Assembly: GCF_032401055.1 (NCBI RefSeq)
Contig: NZ_CP135529.1
Location: forward strand, 5,702,501 to 5,766,500
DNA from: Tardiphaga sp. 709
GTDB taxonomy: Bacteria; Pseudomonadota; Alphaproteobacteria; Rhizobiales; Xanthobacteraceae
Length of the DNA: 64,000 nucleotides
Direction: 5' to 3'
Position numbers and translations under genes: made by a program. This document shows positions 54,941-63,857 of the stretch, in pieces. How positions within the stretch are numbered: the first letter of the stretch is position 1; each line of letters opens with the position of its first letter. The notes beneath the pieces are model-generated. The model was not told the DNA's origin and ran no database searches. It saw nothing but the letters and a program-made list of their open reading frames with translations.

Positions 54941-56110
54941 ATGCTGAGGAATTTCATTTCCGCGACCGTGGCTGCTGTCGGCGTGCTGTCCATCGGCGCT
55001 TTTGCGCAGGCGCAGGAGACCGTCAAGATCGGTCTGATCGTGCCGATGACCGGCGGTCAGGCTTCGACCGGCCAGCAGATCAACAACGCGATCAAGCTCT
55101 ATCAGCAGAAGAACGGCGACACCGTTGCCGGCAAGAAGGTCGAAATCATCCTCAAGGATGACGCGGCGCTGCCTGACAACACCAAGCGCCTCGCGCAGGA
55201 ACTGATCGTCAACGAGAAGGTCAACATCATCGCCGGCTTCGGCGTCACGCCGGCTGCGCTCGCCGCTGCGCCGCTCGCGACCCAGGCGAAGGTGCCCGAG
55301 ATCGTGATGGCCGCTGGCACCTCGATCATCACCGAGCGCTCGCCCTATATTGTGCGCACCTCGTTCACACTGGCGCAGTCCTCCACCATTATCGGTGACT
55401 GGGCCGCCAAGAACGGCATCAAGAAGGTCGCGACGCTGACCTCCGACTACGCACCGGGCAACGACGCACTGCAATTCTTCAAGGAACACTTCACCGCCGG
55501 CGGCGGAGAGATCGTCGAAGAGGTCAAGGTGCCGCTCGCCAATCCCGATTTCGCGCCGTTCCTGCAGCGCATGAAGGACTCAAAGCCCGACGCGGTGTTC
55601 GTGTTCGTGCCTGCCGGGCAGGGCGGTAACTTCATGAAGCAGTATGCCGAGCGTGGCCTCGACAAGTCCGGCATCAAGGTGATCGGACCCGGCGACGTGA
55701 TGGACGACGACCTGCTCAACAACATGGGCGATGCAGCGCTTGGCGCCGTCACCGCGCATCTGTATTCGGCAGCGCATCCCTCGGCGATGAACAAGGAGTT
55801 CGTCGCGGCCTACAAGAAGGCCTACAACACCCGTCCGGGCTTCATGGCAGTCGGCGGCTGGGATGGCATCCATCTCGTCTATGAGGCGCTGAAGAAGACC
55901 GGCGGCAAGGCCGACGGCGACAGCCTGATCGCGGCGATGAAGGGCATGAAGTGGGAAAGTCCACGCGGCCCGATCTCCATCGATCCGGAGACCCGCGACA
56001 TCGTGCAGAACATCTATATCCGTGAGGTCAAGAAGGTGGACGGCGAACTCTACAACATCGAATTCGCGACGTTCGAGGCGGTGAAGGATCCCGGCAAGAC
56101 GAAGAAGTAA
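54941..56110 (+). CDS. ABC transporter substrate-binding protein (Liv type), third cluster
   Basis: 389 residues. The signal peptide MLRNFISATVAAVGVLSIGA ends near AQA-Q, and ETVKIGLIVPMTGGQASTGQ starts the periplasmic type I binding fold. IIAGFGVTPAALAAAPLATQ and KIGLIVPMTG are typical. A strong GAGGAGG site precedes the ATG. It opens an operon with two permeases, two ATPases and a MetE-like enzyme. The ligand is unknown. Confidence 0.94.
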   Translation: MLRNFISATVAAVGVLSIGAFAQAQETVKIGLIVPMTGGQASTGQQINNAIKLYQQKNGDTVAGKKVEIILKDDAALPDNTKRLAQELIVNEKVNIIAGFGVTPAALAAAPLATQAKVPEIVMAAGTSIITERSPYIVRTSFTLAQSSTIIGDWAAKNGIKKVATLTSDYAPGNDALQFFKEHFTAGGGEIVEEVKVPLANPDFAPFLQRMKDSKPDAVFVFVPAGQGGNFMKQYAERGLDKSGIKVIGPGDVMDDDLLNNMGDAALGAVTAHLYSAAHPSAMNKEFVAAYKKAYNTRPGFMAVGGWDGIHLVYEALKKTGGKADGDSLIAAMKGMKWESPRGPISIDPETRDIVQNIYIREVKKVDGELYNIEFATFEAVKDPGKTKK

Positions 56111-56115
56111 TGCTG

Positions 56116-56153
56116 CGTGGAGGGAGCGCGTGTTTGGCACCGCGCTCTCCACG
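56116..56153 (+). terminator. Strong stem-loop after the substrate-binding protein gene
   Basis: CGTGGAGGGAGCGCG (56116-56130) and CGCGCTCTCCACG (56141-56153) form a 13-bp stem with a two-base bulge and a 10-base loop, five bases after the stop. No T-run follows. It may be an mRNA 3'-end stabiliser or partial attenuator, not a full terminator. Confidence 0.45.
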
Positions 56154-56259
56154 TCATGCCCGGGCAAAGCGCGAAGCGCGGCTTCGCGGGATGTCCCGGG
56201 CATCTACGTCTTCGTTTTGGCCAAGGCGTGGATGGCCGGAACAAGTCCGGCCATGACGT
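56151..56259. repeat. Palindromic intergenic repeat, type A (copy 2)
   Basis: Outer arms ACGTCATG (56151-56158) and CATGACGT (56252-56259) enclose GCCCGGG...CCCGGGC and GGCCGG...CCGGCC hairpins, with GCGTGGATGGCCGG near the end. It is related to the repeat at 39245-39345 and occupies the same place, between the substrate-binding protein gene and livH. Confidence 0.8.
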
Positions 56260-56310
56260 CGCTTTAAAATATCGATCTCACGTTTCTCTAATCACGGCTA
56301 ACTCGCTTTC

Positions 56311-57177
56311 ATGACCCTTCTCACCATTCTGTTCGACGGCGTCGCCTACGGCATGTTGCTGTTCGTGCTGGCGTGCGGGCTGGCGGTGACGCTGGGGCTG
56401 ATGAACTTCGTCAACCTCGCGCACGGCGCCTTCGCCATGGCGGGCGGCTATGCTTGCGCGATCCTGGTCAATCGCGCCGGCCTGCCATTCTTTGCGGCTT
56501 TGCCGATTGCTTTTGTGGTGAGCGCGGCGATCGGCGCCGTGCTTGAGCGATCGCTCTATCGCCATCTCTATACGCGCAGCCATCTTGATCAGGTGCTGTT
56601 CACCATCGGCCTCGTCTTCATGTCCGTGACGGCGATGGACTACTTCATGGGCTCGGCGCAGACTTTTATCCATCTCCCGGATTATCTGCAGGGCCAGATC
56701 AATCTGTTCGGCCTTGGCGTCGGTCGCTATCGCCTGATGATCATTGTGATCTGCGGATTGCTCACCATCGCATTGCAGATGATCCTGTCGAAAACGCGCT
56801 TCGGCAGTCGGTTGCGCGCCGCGGTCGACGATCCGCGGGCTGCGTCAGGTTTGGGCATCAACGTCCCGCAGGTCTTCGCGCTGACCTTCGCGTTCGGCTG
56901 CGGATTGGCTGGCATGGGCGGCGCACTTGGCGCGGAAATCCTCGGCCTCGATCCGTATTTCCCGCTGAAGTTCATGATCTACTTCCTGATCGTGGTGACG
57001 GTCGGCGGTTCGTCCAGCATCACCGGGCCGTTCCTGGCCTCGCTGCTGCTGGGCATCGGCGACGTCGCCGGTAAATATTACGTGCCGAAGCTTGGCGCCT
57101 TCGTGATCTACACCATGATGATCGTCATCCTGATCTGGCGCCCGAACGGCCTGTTTGGCCGTACGGCGGCGCGGTGA
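56311..57177 (+). CDS. livH: Liv-type ABC permease (LivH), third cluster
   Basis: 288 residues with about eight membrane helices. LFDGVAYGMLLFVLACGLAV, TLGLMNFVNLAHGAFAMAGG, the coupling loop SKTRFGSRLRAAVDDPRAAS and VTVGGSSSITGPFLASLLLG are LivH features. It follows the palindromic repeat and is followed after seven bases by livM. Confidence 0.94.
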   Translation: MTLLTILFDGVAYGMLLFVLACGLAVTLGLMNFVNLAHGAFAMAGGYACAILVNRAGLPFFAALPIAFVVSAAIGAVLERSLYRHLYTRSHLDQVLFTIGLVFMSVTAMDYFMGSAQTFIHLPDYLQGQINLFGLGVGRYRLMIIVICGLLTIALQMILSKTRFGSRLRAAVDDPRAASGLGINVPQVFALTFAFGCGLAGMGGALGAEILGLDPYFPLKFMIYFLIVVTVGGSSSITGPFLASLLLGIGDVAGKYYVPKLGAFVIYTMMIVILIWRPNGLFGRTAAR

Positions 57178-57184
57178 GGGCGTC

Positions 57185-58228
57185 ATGACAGCCAACAGCA
57201 CCACCCATCCGGAAGTCGGCACCTTCGCCATGGCGCGCGCGCAATGGCGCTGGCCCGAAGTCGTGTTCTGGCTCGCCGCTGCAGGCTGCATCCTGCTGTT
57301 TCCGAACCGCTACCTGATCCTCACCGAGATCGCCTGGCTCGCGCTGTTCGCGCTCTCGCTCGATCTCATCCTCGGCTATGCTGGCATCGTTTCGCTCGGC
57401 CACGCCGCATTCTTCGGCTTCGGCGGCTATGCGGCGGGACTGCTCGCATTGCACGGCATCGTCACCGAACCGGTGATTGCATTGGTCGTGGCTGGTCTTG
57501 CCGCGATGGCGCTCGGCTTTGTGACAAGCTTCCTCGTCATGCGCGGTTCGGATCTGACGCGGCTGATGGTGACGCTCGGAATCGCGTTGTTGCTGCGCGA
57601 ACTCGCCAACCGCTTTTCAAACATAACCGGTGGTTCCGATGGCCTTCAGGGCATCGAGATGGCGCCGATCCTCGGCCAGTTCTCCTTCGATATCTTCGGC
57701 AAGGTCGGCTTCATCTATTGCCTCTGCGTGCTGTTTGTCCTGTTCCTGCTGGCACGCCGCATCGTGCATTCGCCATTCGGCCTGTCGCTGCGAGCGATCC
57801 GTAACAATCCGCTGCGCGCCTCGGCGATCGGCATTCCCGTCAATCGCCGGCTGATCGCGATCTACACTATCGCCGCCTTCTATGCGGGCGTTGCCGGTGC
57901 ACTCTCGACGCAGACGACAGCGCTCGCCTCGCTCGACGGTTTTGCCTTCGATCGCTCGGCCGACCTGATGCTGGTGCTGATCATCGGCGGCACCGGCTAT
58001 CTCTATGGCGGCTTGATCGGTGCAGTGATCTTCAAACTGCTGCAGGAGCTGTTCTCGACGCTGACGCCGCAATACTGGCAGTTCTGGATCGGCGCCGTGC
58101 TGGTGGTCATCGTGCTGATCGGCCGCGACCGGATGCATCGCTGGGCGCTGTTTCTGCCGCGGCTGATCGCGAGCAAGTTCGGCCGTGCCAAGACGCCGGT
58201 CGTTGCGCCGGAAGGTGAGGCGCCATGA
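57185..58228 (+). CDS. livM: Liv-type ABC permease (LivM), third cluster
   Basis: 347 residues from ATG 57185; the longer start at 57155 overlaps livH. Membrane helices include CILLFPNRYLILTEIAWLAL, LILGYAGIVSLGHAAFFGFG and FVLFLLARRIVHSPFGLSLR, with the coupling loop RAIRNNPLRASAIGIPVNRR and IIGGTGYLYGGLIGAVIFKL. It forms the channel with LivH. Its stop overlaps the livG ATG by four bases. Confidence 0.94.
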   Translation: MTANSTTHPEVGTFAMARAQWRWPEVVFWLAAAGCILLFPNRYLILTEIAWLALFALSLDLILGYAGIVSLGHAAFFGFGGYAAGLLALHGIVTEPVIALVVAGLAAMALGFVTSFLVMRGSDLTRLMVTLGIALLLRELANRFSNITGGSDGLQGIEMAPILGQFSFDIFGKVGFIYCLCVLFVLFLLARRIVHSPFGLSLRAIRNNPLRASAIGIPVNRRLIAIYTIAAFYAGVAGALSTQTTALASLDGFAFDRSADLMLVLIIGGTGYLYGGLIGAVIFKLLQELFSTLTPQYWQFWIGAVLVVIVLIGRDRMHRWALFLPRLIASKFGRAKTPVVAPEGEAP

Positions 58229-58977
58229 CCATCGCGCTGGAAACCGTCAATCTCGAAAAGTCCTTCGGCGGGCTCCGGGTCACCCGCGATCTGTCGCTCA
58301 AGATCGAGGCCGGCGCGCGCCATGCGCTGATCGGTCCGAACGGTGCCGGCAAGACGACGGTGATCAATCTTCTGACCGGCGTGCTCAAGCCCAACTCCGG
58401 CCGCATCCTGCTCGAAGGCAACGACATCACCGGCCTGCCGGTTCACAAGCGCGTGCTGCGCGGGTTGTCGCGCACCTTCCAGATCAATCAGCTTTATCCC
58501 GACATGACGCCGCTGGAGACGGTCGGTCTCGCTGCGTCCGAACATCTCGGACATGGCAGCGACTGGTGGCGTCGCATGGGCACCCGCAGTGACGTCAATG
58601 ACGCGATCGCGGAAAACCTCGCGCGCTTTCATTTGCTCGACGTCATGAATGAGCCGACGGCGACATTGCCCTATGGCAAGCAGCGCCTTCTCGAGATCGC
58701 CGTCGCCATCGCCACCAAGCCGCGTGTGCTGCTGCTCGACGAGCCGGCTGCGGGTGTGCCGGAAAGCGAGCGCCACGATATTCTCTCGGCCGTCGCCAGC
58801 CTGCCGCGCGACGTCACCGTGTTGCTGATCGAGCACGACATGGATCTGGTATTCTCCTTTGCCGATCGCATCTCTGTGCTGGTCGCGGGCGCCATGCTGG
58901 TGGAAGGCCCGCCGGACGAAGTGGCGCGCGATCCGCGCGTCAAGGCCGTCTATCTGGGCGAGGGCGCCGATGTCTGA
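58225..58977 (+). CDS. livG: Liv-type ABC transporter ATP-binding protein (LivG), third cluster
   Basis: 250 residues. Walker A ALIGPNGAGKTTVINLLTGV, RGLSRTFQINQLYPDMTPLE, signature-region TATLPYGKQRLLEIAVAIAT (PYGKQ in place of LSGGQ), Walker B VLLLDEPAAGVPESE, and LLIEHDMDLVFSFADRISVL. Start and stop both overlap neighbours by ATGA, which shows translational coupling. Confidence 0.94.
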   Translation: MTIALETVNLEKSFGGLRVTRDLSLKIEAGARHALIGPNGAGKTTVINLLTGVLKPNSGRILLEGNDITGLPVHKRVLRGLSRTFQINQLYPDMTPLETVGLAASEHLGHGSDWWRRMGTRSDVNDAIAENLARFHLLDVMNEPTATLPYGKQRLLEIAVAIATKPRVLLLDEPAAGVPESERHDILSAVASLPRDVTVLLIEHDMDLVFSFADRISVLVAGAMLVEGPPDEVARDPRVKAVYLGEGADV

Positions 58978-59716
58978 TCTTCTCGACATCAATGACCTGC
59001 GCGCGGGCTATGGCGAAGCCGTGGTCATTCCGAAGATGACGCTGCAACTCGGCGAAAGCCAGGTGCTGGCACTGCTCGGACGCAATGGCACCGGCAAAAC
59101 CACGCTGATCAATTCCATCGTCGGCGTCACCCGCCGCTTCAGCGGCACGCTGAAGCTCGGCGGAAAGGACATCACGTCGCTGAGGCCGGACCAGCGCGCC
59201 CGCGCCGGCATTGGCTGGGTGCCGCAGGAGCGCAATATCTTCCGCTCGCTCACCGTGGAAGAAAACATGACCGCTGTGGCGCAGCCTGGGCCATGGGACG
59301 TCAAGAAGATCTACGAGATGTTTCCGCGGCTCGAAGAGCGCAAGAATAATTTCGGCAACCAACTCTCCGGCGGTGAACAGCAGATGCTGGCGATCGGCCG
59401 TGCGCTGACGCTCAATCCGCAGGTTCTGCTGCTGGATGAACCGACTGAAGGCCTTGCGCCGATCATCGTCGATGAATTGCTGGCAGCGCTGGGCAAGATC
59501 ACACGTGCCGGCGGCATCTGTTCTATCATCGTGGAACAGAATGCACAAAAAATACTCGGGCTCGCCGATCGTGTCGTGATATTGGAACGCGGTACCATCG
59601 TGCATGATGCAACGAGTGCAGCGTTGAAATCTGATCCTGGCGTGCTGGAGCATTTCCTCGGCGTCGCCGGCGCGGCCGGCAGCAAGAATAATCACACGGC
59701 CGGCACACCCGGCTAA
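58970..59716 (+). CDS. livF: Liv-type ABC transporter ATP-binding protein (LivF), third cluster
   Basis: 248 residues from ATG 58970; the frame is open upstream to 58859, but that part is only a shadow of livG. Walker A LLGRNGTGKTTLINSIVG, signature NQLSGGEQQMLAIGRALTLN, Walker B VLLLDEPTEGLAPIIV, and SIIVEQNAQKILGLADRVVI. The C-terminal tail (AGAAGSKNNHTAGTPG) is extra. It overlaps livG by eight bases. Confidence 0.94.
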   Translation: MSDLLDINDLRAGYGEAVVIPKMTLQLGESQVLALLGRNGTGKTTLINSIVGVTRRFSGTLKLGGKDITSLRPDQRARAGIGWVPQERNIFRSLTVEENMTAVAQPGPWDVKKIYEMFPRLEERKNNFGNQLSGGEQQMLAIGRALTLNPQVLLLDEPTEGLAPIIVDELLAALGKITRAGGICSIIVEQNAQKILGLADRVVILERGTIVHDATSAALKSDPGVLEHFLGVAGAAGSKNNHTAGTPG

Positions 59717-59747
59717 TCTGCAAACCGAGCATCCTGGAGTAACGACT

Positions 59748-60866
59748 ATGCAGAGAACCAAAGCCCCGTTCCGTGCCGACGAAGTCGGCAGCCTGTTGCG
59801 GCCAGCATCGATCAAGGAAGCACGCGCCAAGCTGGAGAAGGGCGACATTTCGGCCGACGATCTGCGCAAGGTCGAAGATATCGAGATCGAGAAGATTGTG
59901 CATCGCCAGGCCTCGACCGGCCTCAAGCTCGCCACCGACGGCGAGTTCCGTCGTTCGTGGTGGCACTTCGACTTCCTCGCCAAGCTGACCGGCTGCGAGC
60001 TCTATCATCCCGACACCGGCATCCAGTTCACCGGCGTCGAGACCCGTCATGACTCGGTGCGCGTGATCGGCAAGGTGGATTTCCCCGACGATCATCCGAT
60101 GCTGGCGCACTTCAAGTTCCTGAAGAAGCATTGCGACACGGCGGGCGTCACCGCGAAGATGACCATCCCGTCGCCGGCAGTTCTGCATTTCCGCGGCGGT
60201 CGCAACGCGATCTCGAAGGAGGTCTATCCGGATATCGAAGTGTTCTTCGAGGATCTCGCCAAGGCCTATCGCAAGGCGGTGAAGGCGTTCTACGACGCCG
60301 GCTGCCGCTACCTGCAGTTCGACGACACCGTCTGGGCCTATCTTTGCTCGGAAGATGAGTTGAACAAGGTCCGTGCGCGCGGCGAGGATGCTGACAATCT
60401 GCAACAGATCTATTCGCGCATCATCAATTACGCGATCGCCGAGCGTCCTGCGGACATGGTGATCACGACGCATGTCTGCCGCGGCAACTTCCGCTCCACC
60501 TGGATTTCGTCGGGCGGCTACGAACCAGTGGCTGAAACGCTGCTCGCCGGTACCAACTATGACGGCTACTTTCTCGAATACGACTCGGATCGTGCCGGCG
60601 GCTTCGAACCGCTGCGCTTCCTGCCGAAGGGCAACAAGGTCGTCGTGGTCGGTGTTATCACCTCGAAGTTCGGTGAGCTCGAGAAGAAGGAAGACATCAA
60701 GGCTCGCCTCCAGGAAGCTGCGAAGTTTGCGCCGCTCGACCAGCTTGCCGTGTCGCCGCAATGCGGTTTCGCCTCCACCGAGGAAGGCAACATCCTCAGC
60801 GAGGAAGAGCAGTGGGCCAAGTTGAAGCTCGCTGTCGATGTCGCGAACGAGCTCTGGGGCAAGTAA
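59748..60866 (+). CDS. MetE C-terminal-like methyltransferase (cobalamin-independent)
   Basis: 372 residues, about the size of the catalytic C-terminal half of MetE alone. The zinc ligands expected in this family are present: His and Cys in TTHVCRGNF (about 242 and 244), Glu in FLEYDSDRAG (about 277), and Cys in VSPQCGFAS (about 338). FRADEVGSLLRP and ATDGEFRRSWWHFDFL are conserved at the N-terminus. Single-domain homologues include methionine synthases and epoxyalkane:coenzyme M transferase of Xanthobacter (377 residues). Being last in a MarR-linked transport operon, it may demethylate or thiolate the imported compound instead of making methionine. The reaction is unproven. Confidence 0.85.
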   Translation: MQRTKAPFRADEVGSLLRPASIKEARAKLEKGDISADDLRKVEDIEIEKIVHRQASTGLKLATDGEFRRSWWHFDFLAKLTGCELYHPDTGIQFTGVETRHDSVRVIGKVDFPDDHPMLAHFKFLKKHCDTAGVTAKMTIPSPAVLHFRGGRNAISKEVYPDIEVFFEDLAKAYRKAVKAFYDAGCRYLQFDDTVWAYLCSEDELNKVRARGEDADNLQQIYSRIINYAIAERPADMVITTHVCRGNFRSTWISSGGYEPVAETLLAGTNYDGYFLEYDSDRAGGFEPLRFLPKGNKVVVVGVITSKFGELEKKEDIKARLQEAAKFAPLDQLAVSPQCGFASTEEGNILSEEEQWAKLKLAVDVANELWGK

Positions 60867-60900
60867 GCCCGCTGTCGCCTGACCGGCGGCTCGCCAACAC

Positions 60901-60926
60901 AAATGCCCGGCTTTTGCCGGGCATTT
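60901..60926 (+). terminator. Rho-independent-like terminator
   Basis: AAATGCCCGGC and GCCGGGCATTT form a perfect 11-bp stem with a TTTT loop, 34 bases after the MetE-like stop and between convergent genes. The A and T ends of the stem make it usable in both directions. Confidence 0.75.
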
Positions 60927-60953
60927 GCATTTCAGCCTCCTGACGATGAGCTC

Positions 60954-62264
60954 TCAAGACTTGCCGCGGCCCACGCTTTCATAGGTGAAGCCGGCCTTCT
61001 CCATCTCCTCGGGGCGGTAGATGTTACGCAGATCCACGATGACCGGCTGCTTCATCTTCTGCTTCACTTGCGCGAGGTCGAGTGCGCGGAACTGCTCCCA
61101 TTCGGTCACGATCACGAGCGCGTCGGCGCCAGTCGCGCATGCGTAGGCATCGTCGCAATAGGTGATATCCGGCAGTTCGTGCTTGGCCTGTTCCATACCG
61201 ACGGGATCGTAGGCCTGCACGGTTGCGCCGAGATCCTGAAGCGCGGTGATCAAGGGGATCGACGGCGCCTCGCGCATGTCGTCGGTGTTGGGCTTGAACG
61301 TCAGTCCGAGCACGCCGACGGTCTTGCCGCGCAGATTGCCGCCAAGCGCGGCAGAGACCTTGCGGGCCATGGCGCGCTTGCGGTTATCGTTGACGGTGAG
61401 GACAGCCTCGACGATCCGCAACGGCGCGTCGTAGTCCTGACCGGTCTTGACCAGTGCGCGGGTATCCTTCGGAAAACACGAGCCGCCGAAGCCGGGGCCT
61501 GCATGCAGGAACTTCGCGCCGATGCGGTTATCGAGGCCGATGCCACGCGCGACGTCCTGGACATCCGCACCGGTCCGCTCGGCCAGATCAGCGATTTCAT
61601 TGATGAAGGTGATCTTGGTCGCGAGAAATGCGTTGGCGGCGTATTTGATCAGCTCGGCGGTGCGCCGACCCGTATACATGATGGGGGCCTGATTGAGATA
61701 AAGCGGGCGATAGATCTCCGAGATCACTGTGCGTGCGCGCTCGTCGTCGGTGCCGACAACGATGCGGTCGGGATGCTTGAAGTCGCGGATCGCGGCGCCC
61801 TCGCGCAGGAACTCCGGGTTTGACGCGACGGCGACGTCGGCGTCGGGATTGGCTTCCCTGATGATGCGTTCCACATCGTCGCCGGTGCCGACCGGCACGG
61901 TCGATTTGGTGATCACAACAGTAAAATCGCGCAGGTTGGCGGCTATCTCGCGCGCGGCAGCGTGGACGTAGCTGAGATCGGCGTGGCCATCGCCGCGGCG
62001 GGACGGGGTTCCGACCGCGATGAACACGGCATCCGCCGTCTTCACGGCCTCACTGAGGTCGAGACTGAAGCCGAGCCGGCCGCTTTTCACATTGCTGGCC
62101 ACCAGCGCGTCCAGGCCGGGCTCGAAGATCGGGATCTCGCCACGGAGCAGGGCGTCGATCTTGCTGCTGTCCTTGTCCACGCAGGTCACGTGGTGGCCAA
62201 AGTCAGCGAAGCAGGCGCCGGACACAAGGCCGACGTAACCGGTGCCGATCATCGCGATGCGCAT
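60954..62264 (-). CDS. ugd: UDP-glucose 6-dehydrogenase
   Basis: 436 residues of the classic bacterial type. NAD motif RIAMIGTGYVGLVSGACFAD, then CVDKDSSKIDALLRGEIPIF, KSTVPVGTGDDVERII, SNPEFLREGAAIRDFKHPDR, TAELIKYAANAFLATKITF and FGGSCFPKDTRALV with the catalytic Cys at about residue 263. It oxidises UDP-glucose to UDP-glucuronate for capsule or other polysaccharides. It lies far from the polysaccharide locus but may feed it. It is divergent from the next gene. Confidence 0.96.
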   Translation of the reverse strand: MRIAMIGTGYVGLVSGACFADFGHHVTCVDKDSSKIDALLRGEIPIFEPGLDALVASNVKSGRLGFSLDLSEAVKTADAVFIAVGTPSRRGDGHADLSYVHAAAREIAANLRDFTVVITKSTVPVGTGDDVERIIREANPDADVAVASNPEFLREGAAIRDFKHPDRIVVGTDDERARTVISEIYRPLYLNQAPIMYTGRRTAELIKYAANAFLATKITFINEIADLAERTGADVQDVARGIGLDNRIGAKFLHAGPGFGGSCFPKDTRALVKTGQDYDAPLRIVEAVLTVNDNRKRAMARKVSAALGGNLRGKTVGVLGLTFKPNTDDMREAPSIPLITALQDLGATVQAYDPVGMEQAKHELPDITYCDDAYACATGADALVIVTEWEQFRALDLAQVKQKMKQPVIVDLRNIYRPEEMEKAGFTYESVGRGKS

Positions 62265-62441
62265 GGGGAAAGCCCGTTTTGAGTAGTCGGAAAGGCGAGA
62301 ATTGAAGTTGCCGTACCTTAACAGAAGCGCGCGACTTTCACACGACGGCAGGTGCAGCGAGCGGGCATTTCATCTGTGGGCAGACTGTGCTAGAGAGTGG
62401 GCCAAGCATAATTCTGCCCACTTCCGGTCACATCCCCGCAC

Positions 62442-63797
62442 ATGAAGAACGATCAGATCCTCGGAATCATCTCCGATTTTTGCCGACAGGCGGAAATGGC
62501 AGAGTCGACCTTCGGTCGACGGGCCGTCAACGACGGCAAGCTGGTCAACCGCCTGCGCGAGGGCAAACGCATCACCATCGACACGCTGGAGCGGATCCAG
62601 GCCTTCATCGCCCAGTCGATGCCAGAGGGCGTGCCGCCGCCACGCGGGCTGGAGCCGCCGATCGAACGGCGCGATCCGCGCAGCAATTTCCGCTTCTTCG
62701 AGAACCGGCAGAAATACCTGCTGTTCGTCCATACCTGCTCGGAAAAGCGGGTGATTGCCGATCGCGTCGGGCTTGAACTGGCGAGCATCCATCCGCGCCC
62801 GCCAGCGCTGCGGGTGTTCGATGCGGGCGTTGGCGACGGCACGGTGCTGGCGCGGGTGATGCGCTCGATGCACGGCCGTTTTCCGCATATGCCGTTCTAC
62901 ATCGCGGGCAAGGAGCTCAGCCTGGAGGACGTCCGGCTGACGCTGGACAAGGTGCCGGATCGGCTGTTTGAACATCCCGCCACGGTCTTCGTCCTGACCA
63001 ACATGCACTATGCCGAGGCGCCCACCCTGACCCCGGCATCGCCGGTCGCTGCCGCCGCCATGATCTGGCACGAAGTTCCACTGCGGGGGGCTTCGTCCGG
63101 CGAATTCGCCGACCAGATCGCCGGACTTGGAGCTTTTCTTGAGGACAACTGGCGGGCCAGCATCAACCCCAGATCGGGCATGCCGACCTATGAACGGCCC
63201 GTGGCGCTGGTGGTCTATCGCGAGGATCACAGGTTCCTGCTGGATTCGATTATCCCGCGGGCAGGGCGCACGGAGGCCAATTTCGATCTGATTATCGCCT
63301 CCCAGCCCTATCGGGCGAAGTCTTCGGTGCAATTTCGGGCCAAACGGATCATGGCGCCGCTGGCCCGGGCACTGCGGGCCGGTGGGCGACTGATCGGTAT
63401 CCATTCGCATGGGCAGGACCCCGGTATGGAGATCGTTCAAGCCGTCTGGCCCAAAGAAAATCCTTTCGCCGTGAGCCGGCATGAGCTATTGCGGGCGGTG
63501 AAATATGAGCTGGGTTCAGCCGGCCGCGATCTGAACTTCAATGCCTATTCCGACCAGCGGTCGATCTTTCGCTACGCCATGGAGGCGCTGCCGAACGAGG
63601 TGACCGGATCGATCGGAACTTCGACGGCTTTTGCAGCGTGGAACGCGGCGGTTTACGTGGCTCAAATCGAGGATGACCGTTTGACGGAAGTGACCCAGAG
63701 CGGCCGTTACCTGGATGCCACCCGAGAGGTTCTGCGCAAGCACAACGGTCTCTGGTTCTACGACGAATCCTACGTCATCTCGCGGCGTCGCGACTGA
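62442..63797 (+). CDS. Helix-turn-helix plus methyltransferase-like fusion protein
   Basis: 451 residues. The first 60 have a small helix-turn-helix pattern (MAESTFGRRAVNDGKLVNRL, REGKRITIDTLERIQAFI). Residues about 125-230 have a SAM-binding-like motif, LRVFDAGVGDGTVLARVMRS, of the class I Rossmann type. The large C-terminal part (IIASQPYRAKSSVQFRAKRI, HSHGQDPGMEIVQAVWPKEN) resembles the later strands of such folds. Sixty bases separate it from metK, which makes SAM. It could be a SAM-sensing or SAM-using regulator; this is inference. I know no studied homologue. Confidence 0.72.
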   Translation: MKNDQILGIISDFCRQAEMAESTFGRRAVNDGKLVNRLREGKRITIDTLERIQAFIAQSMPEGVPPPRGLEPPIERRDPRSNFRFFENRQKYLLFVHTCSEKRVIADRVGLELASIHPRPPALRVFDAGVGDGTVLARVMRSMHGRFPHMPFYIAGKELSLEDVRLTLDKVPDRLFEHPATVFVLTNMHYAEAPTLTPASPVAAAAMIWHEVPLRGASSGEFADQIAGLGAFLEDNWRASINPRSGMPTYERPVALVVYREDHRFLLDSIIPRAGRTEANFDLIIASQPYRAKSSVQFRAKRIMAPLARALRAGGRLIGIHSHGQDPGMEIVQAVWPKENPFAVSRHELLRAVKYELGSAGRDLNFNAYSDQRSIFRYAMEALPNEVTGSIGTSTAFAAWNAAVYVAQIEDDRLTEVTQSGRYLDATREVLRKHNGLWFYDESYVISRRRD

Positions 63798-63857
63798 CAT
63801 TTCCGGAACAATGTGACGAAGGCTGCCGTACCCGGCGCAAATAAAGAGGACCAGTTG

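Noticed and set aside
59526-60902. Minus-strand open frame of 458 codons opposite the MetE-like gene
   Set aside because: No family match; the plus-strand gene has zinc ligands in place.
63798-63857. Possible SAM riboswitch ahead of metK
   Set aside because: Only 60 bases are available and only a 4-bp hairpin (GCCG/CGGC) is visible; I could not fit a SAM-II or SAM/SAH consensus.
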